In this document: piece by piece, positions 56,569 through 64,000 of the stretch | Position numbering within the stretch: position 1 is the first letter of the stretch | Layout: every line of letters begins with the position of its first letter | DNA from: Verticillium longisporum | Lineage: Eukaryota > Ascomycota > Sordariomycetes > Glomerellales > Plectosphaerellaceae | Reading direction: 5' to 3' | Assembly (NCBI GenBank): GCA_019188255.1 | Contig: JAETXT010000007.1 | Location: forward strand, 1,922,001-1,986,000 | DNA length: 64,000 bases | Notes under the pieces: model-generated | Database searches by the model: none | Told to the model about the DNA's origin: nothing | The model's input: the letters and a program-made list of their open reading frames with translations, nothing else | Position numbers and translations under genes: made by a program

Positions 56569-58489
56569 CGTGGCAGGGAAAAAAACATTTTGCGCTTCTG
56601 CTCTTCGACATGGTACATATGACGGCGTTGACGGTTTGCTGCCCCCTTTTTTGCTGCGATGAACTCATGCCATACACCTACCCCGAAAAGGCAGAGACGA
56701 ACTGGACTGGACTGCCTGACTTACGTATTTAATACCACCCCCGCCACAGCACTGCGTGGCGGCTTGTTCCCGCCCCCGGGATGTCGCGAAAGACCCTGAC
56801 CAAACCTCCCTTTTTGTCTCAGTACACCCCGCCGTGACAGTGACTGGGTACTCGATCTCGCGAGAGCGAGACGGAACGTGATGGTGAAGAGAAACAAGAA
56901 CAAGGCCGCGGCCGTAGCACGGATGTCAAATTACAATCCAGTCCCACCTCCGGGTGGCCATGACTGTGGTTGCGCCGAAGAAGTGCTGATAGTAAACCCC
57001 ACCGGCAAAGACCTCGTCCTCTTCAGGGCGAGTACGGGGCGGGCGGATTTCTACCTCGATGGAAATCCGCCCTTTTGCTCCGGCTTGCAAACATATCTCT
57101 GATGAAGTGCAGTGCAATTGACTCGCGTGGTGCATGCAGGATGATACCGTATCGTACAATGGGGGAAGGGGGACTGACCATGTTGTCGGAATTTGGGGTT
57201 CACTTGATAGATTGCCGATCGACGCGTGCAAGCCCAGAACTCTAATATATCTTCGTCGTCACTACACTCTACCACTTTCCCTCACCTCACGCGGCCTAGG
57301 CTAGTCTCGCTCGTCTCGTGACCTCGTTCCAGCGACGTTATGCCGCTGACAAGTCATGCCCAAGCAGCCGAGGCGCGGCGGGCCCCGTCCGCATAGCGGC
57401 GCCGAGCCTGAGACGCAAGACGTCTCGGCCTTGGCGTTGCATGCGGGAGAGGGTGGGAGAAAAGGGTTATTGCCAGCGGGCGAAACGACAACGATACCTC
57501 CCTTCACCCATTCTTCCTCTTTCTGCCGATCATGACAAGGGCTGCTGCAGGCCCCGGGAGAGAGGCGTTTTAAGCATGACTGTGCACGAGATGGATTTGA
57601 GACGCGGATCTGTGGTGATCGGTTGTTTGTTTACGGAGTGTTTTTTTTTTTCCTTGTTCGGCCTTTCTGCCCCGTTCCCTCCTTTCTCTCTTCACCCTGG
57701 GGCCATGCGTCGATCATAAAGATGGAGGAGGGGAGGCGCTCGAAATAGAGTGATTTGCAATGCAGGCGGGTTCCGCGACTCGGGGGACAGACATGGGCTT
57801 GGTGTGTGCATTTGTCAGTCCGATGTCTGTCCGTCTGTCTGGTGGAGAAGCCCTCTTGCTAGGAATGGAGCTTTGCATAATGGTTAAGAGCGTGGCCCCG
57901 TTCTCGTGGTCAAGTTGGAACAGCAAGTCAGGCCATTTTTGCATCACCGGTCTGTTCAGCTTGTTTGTAGGCAAGAGTCAGTCAGCATGCAGCATAGCAT
58001 GTCCGGTCGCGCATTTCGAGATCAAAATCCGAGCGAACAACAGCGTGGAATAGCCGATTCAGTCATGTTCGTCTATTTTCGCTATGCAAAGCAACCATGT
58101 TGGTTTTTCTTCATCGTTTCTTCTCGCCCGCTCATGCCATGTCCATATCCCTCTTTCCATGAACCTGTGACGATGACTCCATTGATGAGAGTAGAGAAGG
58201 AAAGATCATAAAGTAAAAATAGTCTTGTCAATTAGATACAGGTCAAGGTAAAATGCAGATATAATTTTTGGTTTTCTGGTCAAGTCCTGCGTCCGACGTG
58301 ATGCTTCTGGGGCAAAGTATTCATCTTGTTAGATTAGTCATGGTGATATTGTCAATACGCCGCGCTTTCTAAAATGGATGAAAACCAAAACTCAAAAGGC
58401 CACGCCAAGACAACGGCCTAAGGCCCGTACCCCAGCTCGTCCCGCCAGGGCAGCCCCTCCCTCAAAGCAGCGCAGCCGGCTCGGCGACA
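56569..58489. other. Convergent intergenic region
   Basis: 1.9 kb between erg9 and the subtilisin gene. Only terminator-like AT-rich sequence near 58200-58400 and scattered short frames; no gene recognised. Confidence 0.5.
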
Positions 58490-59914
58490 CTAGAGCTGGC
58501 CGTTGTTGGCAATGAGGTTGGTGGTGCCGGGGGTGTTTCGGAGGACCTGAGCGCCCGAGGCGGTGGCGAGCTCGGTGAGACGCGAGGCGACGGCCTCGGG
58601 GGTGTTGATGTTCTCGAGAGCGATCAGGTAGGCGGCGAGGCCGGCGACGTGGGGCGAGGCCATGGAGGTGCCGGACAGGGTGTCGGTGGCCGTGTTGGAT
58701 GTGATGCCGACAGAAAGGACGTCGACGCCGGGGGCGAAGATGTCGACGTCGGCGCCAAAGTTGGAGAAAGAGGCCTTCTGGTCGTTGGAAGCGTCAATGG
58801 CACCGACCGTGATGGCCTTGGGCGCTGAGGCAGGCGACGTGTTGGCAGCGTCCTGGTTCTCGTTACCAGCAGCCACGACGGGAACGACACCGGCGTCGAA
58901 GAGGGCCTGTACGGCGCGGTTGACGGCCGCAGACTGAGGGCCGCCGAGAGACATGTTCATGACGGCCTTGCCGCGGAGGTTCTTCTGCTGGACATCGTTG
59001 ATGACTGTTTGGTCAGCGCCTGATGTTTGCAATCTGGGGAGGGGGGGAGGGCAGAAGCAGGGAACGTACTGAATTGCAGGCCGTCGAGAACACCGGCGTT
59101 GGAGCCGGCACCAGTGCCGTCAAGGACCTTGACGGCGACAACATTGGCAGACTTGGGGACACCGAAGGTCTGGCCGCAAATGGTACCAGCGACGTGGCTG
59201 CCGTGACCGTTCTGGTCGTTATCCTGAGATTCGTCAGTACATTTTCCTCTGACCCTCAAGACGATATAAACTTACAACATTGTCGACAGTGTTGACGCCA
59301 AAGGTGGCACGGCCCTGGAACTCCGAGTGGTCGGTGCGGATACCCGTGTCGACGACGTAGACGGTGACACCCTCGCCGCCGGTCGTGTCAAAGACGTAGT
59401 TGCCGGTGCCGGCTTGAGCCTTGGACAGGCGCTTGAGTCCGGGGGGCGCGTTCATCTGGGCGACCGACGCGGAGAGCTTGACGCGGGCGTTGGCCTCGAC
59501 CCAGGCGACCTCGGGCTCGTTCATGATTTGAAGGATCATGTCGTCGTCGGACTCGAGGGTCATGGCGCGCCAGCCGTTCATGGCGAGGACGCGGACCTCG
59601 TTGCTCAGCTGGCGGCCGTCCAGGCCACGCTTGCCAATGTTGCGGCGCTTGACGTGGTTCATGACCTCGGTCTGGCGGAAGTTGATCGTGTCATCGTCAA
59701 AGGTGTTGTTGTAGACGACGATGTAGCTGTTGGAGACACGCTCGGTAGACTCCGAGTTGAGCATGGCGGAGAAGCCCTTGGCGAGGAAGTCGGCGGCTCC
59801 GGTGATGGCGCGGGGGGGAACCTCCTGGGCGGCGACGGGGATGCCGGGGATGGCGGCCGCCATGGCGGAGAGGGGGAGAAGGAGGGAAGAGAGGACCTTG
59901 CTGATGGGAGCCAT
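58490..59914 (-). CDS. Secreted subtilisin-like serine protease (proteinase K family, S8)
   Basis: Three exons (59914-59276, 59223-59070, 59004-58490) give 435 residues. [20 protein letters not shown] is a signal peptide. An inhibitor I9 propeptide spans about residues 62-148 ([13 protein letters not shown] to [11 protein letters not shown]), and the mature enzyme begins near residue 150. The triad is Asp189 ([11 protein letters not shown]), His220 ([13 protein letters not shown]) and Ser378 ([12 protein letters not shown]), with the oxyanion Asn in AAGNENQDA. It is an extracellular alkaline-type endopeptidase. The family includes nutrient-scavenging and cuticle-degrading proteases of hypocrealean fungi, but host role cannot be judged from one gene. 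All catalytic residues are intact. Confidence 0.95.
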
Positions 59915-62900
59915 TGTTGCGGTGGTACGAGAAAACGGACGGGTGTTGTCGTGAGGTGGAGGTGGAGGTGGAGGTTAGGGTGAGGTGGTTGAGCTGAAGG
60001 ACCGGATCGAAGCCTGCGACGAGTACAACAACAACAACAAGGATACAGTGAAGGTTTGATCGGAGGCTAGCTCGTCGACGAAGAGAGGGAAAGAATGTAT
60101 GAACAAGAAATGTTGCAACGAGACCACAGGTCTATAAAGAGTGACAAGCGTGGAAGTGAGTGTTGTCGAAACGGAAGGAGACCAAAGGGCCCAAACGAGA
60201 CGAGACTTGGGGTCAAAGGGGGTGGTGGAGAGCCAGGACATCGAATGGAACGTGTTCCAGAAAGTCAGAGAGCGACTCAGAAGATGGGACGGCCGTAGCA
60301 GGTCTATGAATGGAATACAGGATAGGTGGGCGGGGGCCGGGGGATCAGATCAGATCGGATATGTCCGTGGGTTTGATCGATGACCGTGACTGCTCGTTGT
60401 CCGTTGCAAACGAAAATAAAAAAGGGGCGTCTTGAGGTTCCGAAGGAGAGTGAATCCGAAAGGGAAGCTGTCGAAGACGAAGAAGAAGAAGAAAAGAGAC
60501 GAAAAGGATAGTAGACTGCGGTGAGTTCGAGAAGTGGACGACGAATGGAAGCAAGAGGAAAGAGGAGAAGAAGACAAGACGAGACGACGAAGCCAGAGGC
60601 TTTTGACTGTTGGAGGGTTGGACAAGAAGCTGCAGGCCAGGGGGGGGTGGTCCGTCGTGTGTGTGCGTGTTCCCAATGTGGGCAGTCGTCGACAATAGGT
60701 TTAGTGCGTTGAAGAAGGGCGTTGAATACCGTGAATGGGGTAGAGTGGTCCATTGTTCCAGACCAGAGAGGGACCGGGGTGGCTAGAGCTAGTCATTCTG
60801 GCAGGGTTGTGCATCGCTGCCTGTGTCGATGTGGTGCTGGATGATGGGTGATGGAGGATGCTTGGTGTTGGGTCATGCTAATGTCGGCTCGTCGATGGCT
60901 GGAGATCGAACTTGCACGAGGCCCCAAGTGGGTTCTACAGGGGACGTCAGGAGCCTCCAGGGAAAGGGAAAGAGCCCTCAAGCAAGAGGAAAGTGCCCGC
61001 AGGGAACAGGATAGAGCCTTCAGGGGATGCTAGGGGCACGTTGAGGGACCGTTAGGGGCCCTTGGGGCCCTCGACGCTAGGGTAGCGGGCATCAGAGGAG
61101 ACAGCGCATGGCGGGACGGATCCACTCCCCTCAACCACTGCAGGAACAGGGCAGATGCCCCCTCGCCATTGGTCTGCCAAGTCAAACGCACACACCCCGG
61201 CCGTCGATCCGACCACTGGCTCCGGTTTCGAGCAGCGACGGCCCCTAATCTCAAACAGACCAGTGCAGGGGTCTTTCTTCTTTCTCTCTCTTCCCCTGGC
61301 TAGGTACTTTACTAGAGGGCAGGTCACAGCAAAATTCTGGTTCAGAGCGCCCCCGCCGCGCGCCTGTGGCCTCGCCCTCGTTGGCTGTCAATGCTCGTTC
61401 CGTCACGCTGCAAATCTCTTGTACCAGATTGTGTCGCCTTGACGTGGACCAACGAGGCTTCAGAGCTCCAGCCTTGCCCTCCGGCGTCTGAATCAATCAT
61501 CGACTCACTTGGGAATCACCGACCAAGAGCCGAGCAGTCACAATAACAACAATATGCCACTACCTATGCTAGGTACCTTCGCCATCCTTCCCCTTGAAGC
61601 CGAAGCCTCTGGCCCCGGTCCTGGTGACGACTCCTTGCGGCGGCGCTTCTGGCCCTTTGGGATAATCCCCGAAATGCAAGGCACACGCCAGGAGCCCACT
61701 CTCCAGCCAAGCGAGCAGCACCAGCACCAGCAGTGTGTCAGGACGCAGCACTCTCTCCTTCTTTCTGGCCCTCTGCAGCCGCAGACACACTCAATTCTCG
61801 CCCTGCCGATACGAACCGTCCACTGCCTGCGACCGTGTTCCCCTTGTTACCTCAAAAGCCCCCGGCCTGTCACGACGAGCTCTTACTTCTTTGTCCAGGC
61901 TTGGGCCCAAAACCGTTAGGTCCAATCTCTTTATCTGATACCGCCCACGCCCCCCCATGTGCAGCAGCTCTTCTCTAGCTGCATCTCCCAACCCGAGCTT
62001 TGGGGAATGAGCAATGCCTGCCTGCCGTCATGCCATGTCATCTGCAGTCATCAGCTTCACAGCAACAGCACCAACAAGTCTTGGATGGCTTCGCATGCGA
62101 GGTATCTCCTGTCATCCAGATGACACGAACAGTTCAACCACCTCTCTTCTGCCGCCGCTGCCTGCCGCCCGTGGAACTTTCCATCGAGCCCCCTGAAGCA
62201 AGCTTATTTATGAACCAAACGCCTGCAAGCGAGCCTGGAGGGAGCTCCGCCCCTCCCACACTGAATGATCGCCGTCGCTTCGTCGCATCCAACCCACACG
62301 TTCAATGATCTGCCAGCCTCCCGCCGCGTATCCCCCAGCATTGGACCAAGTTTTGAAAACCCGGTTGCAGAACCCAGCTCTGTCAAAATCCCGACCGTAA
62401 GGCGCAAGGAAGAGAGTCCCGTCCGCGATTTTGCGGGCAAGCTCGCTCGCAGAAGCCAAGCCACGTCAGGTGCCGTAGCCGCTCAGGGAAATAGGGGGGA
62501 GGCGCCGCCTGTTCTCCGGCCCAGACGGAAATGTGATTGCATAGGGCCCAGGTGTCGTGCAAGGTCACTCGTCCGACGGGCAGGAGAAGACGAATCCCCG
62601 TTTCCCTCGTGTCAAGCCGCTGACATGCCGTGCATGCTAGAGCCTCAATTACTGCAAAGCACGGTATTTGACCCGAGCTAAAGTTGCAATTTGACGGCCC
62701 TGTGCCGCTCCTCCTTCAGTAGCCTGTTCGAGAGAAGCCTGGCGGTTCCCTGAGCCTCAGCGCATCGTGCCATGCCCCATCTCTTCTCTAGCGACGGCGG
62801 CAGTAGGCTTGCCCGTCCTGTATCCATACCGCAACGGCTGGGAGAGAGCCTTGTTCCTTGATGGCACTGTTCGTGAGCCTCAGCCTGAGGGACGGACGAA

Positions 62901-64000
62901 TGGCGCCTCTGCTGCCGATGGGTCGCCCGTTGAGACGGCACCTGAGTGAAACGGCGCGACCAGGTCATTTCGATATCTCCAAGGGTACGTCCTTGGGAAT
63001 TCCTTCGGTACTTCCCGCCGAGGACGGACGGGGGAAGCTCAGACCTCAGCGTGATGCTGCTCAGGACTGGATCACAGCTTGGGACCCGAACTACCCTGAA
63101 TACATGACTAACAACCCGTGAGCTGTATTTTGCTTCTTCAACGACAATTATGCCAAAGATGGCAGGTGAGTGTCAAGGCCGCAACAAAGCGTAATGGTAC
63201 TCTTCACAACCCAACGCAAGGGAAACAGGACGCTGTTGCCTTCCCTGGAAATTGGAGGGCGCCCAGGCGGCGTAGCATCACCGCCACCAGATGAGGTGGG
63301 CATATTCCCCAGACTCGAAAGATGAGCGGGCCCCAACCAACACCCCTACGCATCCGTCAACGTGCGCCAGCCGCGACACCAGATGAGACGAGATGGGTGC
63401 ACCGAACCATTGGCGCTCGATGGGCTTGAGTCTAATGGGGCAGGAGCAAACATAAGATGGACGTGAGGCTCAGTGTGTGTGCCCTGACGATCCCGCCCCT
63501 CCCTTCTTTCCGGGCGGCCAACCTCCCCACCTCGGCATTGATGTGCGGATGGGATGTGCCGGCGAAGCTTGGCCTCCAAGTTGTCGTCCATCGATCATGC
63601 GGCCGAGCCGCGTTGGACCGCATGATGGGCGAGTGCCGATCCGAGGCGGCTGGACCGCCATCCATCTTGCATTTATGAATCCCCATTCGCCCCCCCCTTT
63701 CTCCTTTCTAGCTGAACGACAACAATCTGGCAGGCTGCCATCAAGATTTGTTGCTTTTTGGCCATGGTGTCTCGGGCCCTCATTCGCACTTGCCTATGGA
63801 TCGTCGATTTCGCCTCACTTCCCTCCCGATGATCGACCATCAAATCATGAAACCGTGCGCCTCTGCTGCACCACAGATCCATCTCCGGCTGCGACGAGCA
63901 TCATCTTGGCATCTGGTCGTCGCAGCCCTGTCGTTGTTCGGAAGAGACGAGCCCGTGGCCGTGGCCGACGCTGAGGTCTCTCGCGTTTGGCACTGAGCCA
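59915..64000. other. Long gene-poor right flank
   Basis: The first 600-800 bp are CT-rich when read on the minus strand and probably hold the subtilisin promoter and leader. The rest, to the end of the window, holds only short overlapping frames with no recognised domain. TAGGTAC-type motifs occur near 61302 and 61565. A gene starting beyond 64000 could have its promoter here. Confidence 0.45.

Noticed and set aside
54998..56677. 559-codon minus-strand frame opposite erg9
   Set aside because: It is the antisense shadow of the conserved squalene synthase exons; it has no domain and crosses the erg9 splice sites.
1..64000. CRISPR arrays, insertion sequences, prophage or other prokaryotic elements
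   Set aside because: No regularly spaced repeats, transposase frames or phage genes; the DNA is clearly from a fungal nucleus.

Overview
The window is nuclear DNA from a filamentous ascomycete (Pezizomycotina, most likely Sordariomycetes and probably Hypocreales; the order is inference). The evidence is short GT-AG introns of about 50-140 nt, CTGAC/CTAAC branch sites, CT-rich promoters with TATA boxes about 50-200 bp upstream of the ATG, ACCATGG-type starts, one intron-containing tRNA gene, and a typical filamentous-fungal gene set. The protein families are eukaryotic throughout, and no prokaryotic, viral or CRISPR features were seen.

Layout. 1-9.5 kb is gene-poor: a small zinc-ligand-rich protein (3.7 kb), an intron-containing tRNA-Met (5.4 kb), an F-box-like protein (6-7 kb) and a doubtful small transcript (8 kb). 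9.5-16.5 kb carries an LRAT/NC-like protein, a secreted GH28 exo-polygalacturonase and a C2-domain protein. 17-27.3 kb is an accessory block: remnants of a cytochrome P450, a SAT4/rhodopsin-like membrane protein and a BBE-type FAD oxidase, plus a small NTF2-like protein, an intact secreted AA9 polysaccharide monooxygenase, a secreted TAP-like alpha/beta hydrolase and a Zn2Cys6 regulator. 29-60 kb is a conserved housekeeping block: RPD3-type histone deacetylase, RPN11, two lineage-restricted proteins, TRAX and GPI14 (divergent), NBS1, an IRC21-like cytochrome b5, a large disordered coiled-coil protein, a DnaJ-X chaperone, a UDP-4-keto-6-deoxyglucose epimerase/reductase, squalene synthase and a secreted subtilisin. 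60-64 kb holds no gene I can support.

How the genes fit together. Four intact secreted hydrolytic or oxidative enzymes (GH28, AA9, TAP-like hydrolase, S8 protease) suggest growth on plant or other polymeric material. The three remnants between 17.4 and 21.7 kb look like what is left of a secondary-metabolism locus. The housekeeping block spans chromatin, proteasome, DNA repair, GPI-anchor and sterol functions and shows no operon-like logic apart from close divergent or convergent pairs.

Quality caveat. Five otherwise well-conserved genes (histone deacetylase, Zn2Cys6 factor, DnaJ, C2 protein, BBE oxidase) need single-base indels, several in short homopolymers, to keep their frame. I read most of these as likely assembly indels, but the sequence alone cannot prove it. 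I found no convincing novel multi-gene system. The best leads are the relic cluster with its abutting gene ends, the periodic aromatic motif in the disordered protein, the recurrent TACCTAGGTA palindromes, and the branch-proximal CAG acceptors that appear to be skipped.
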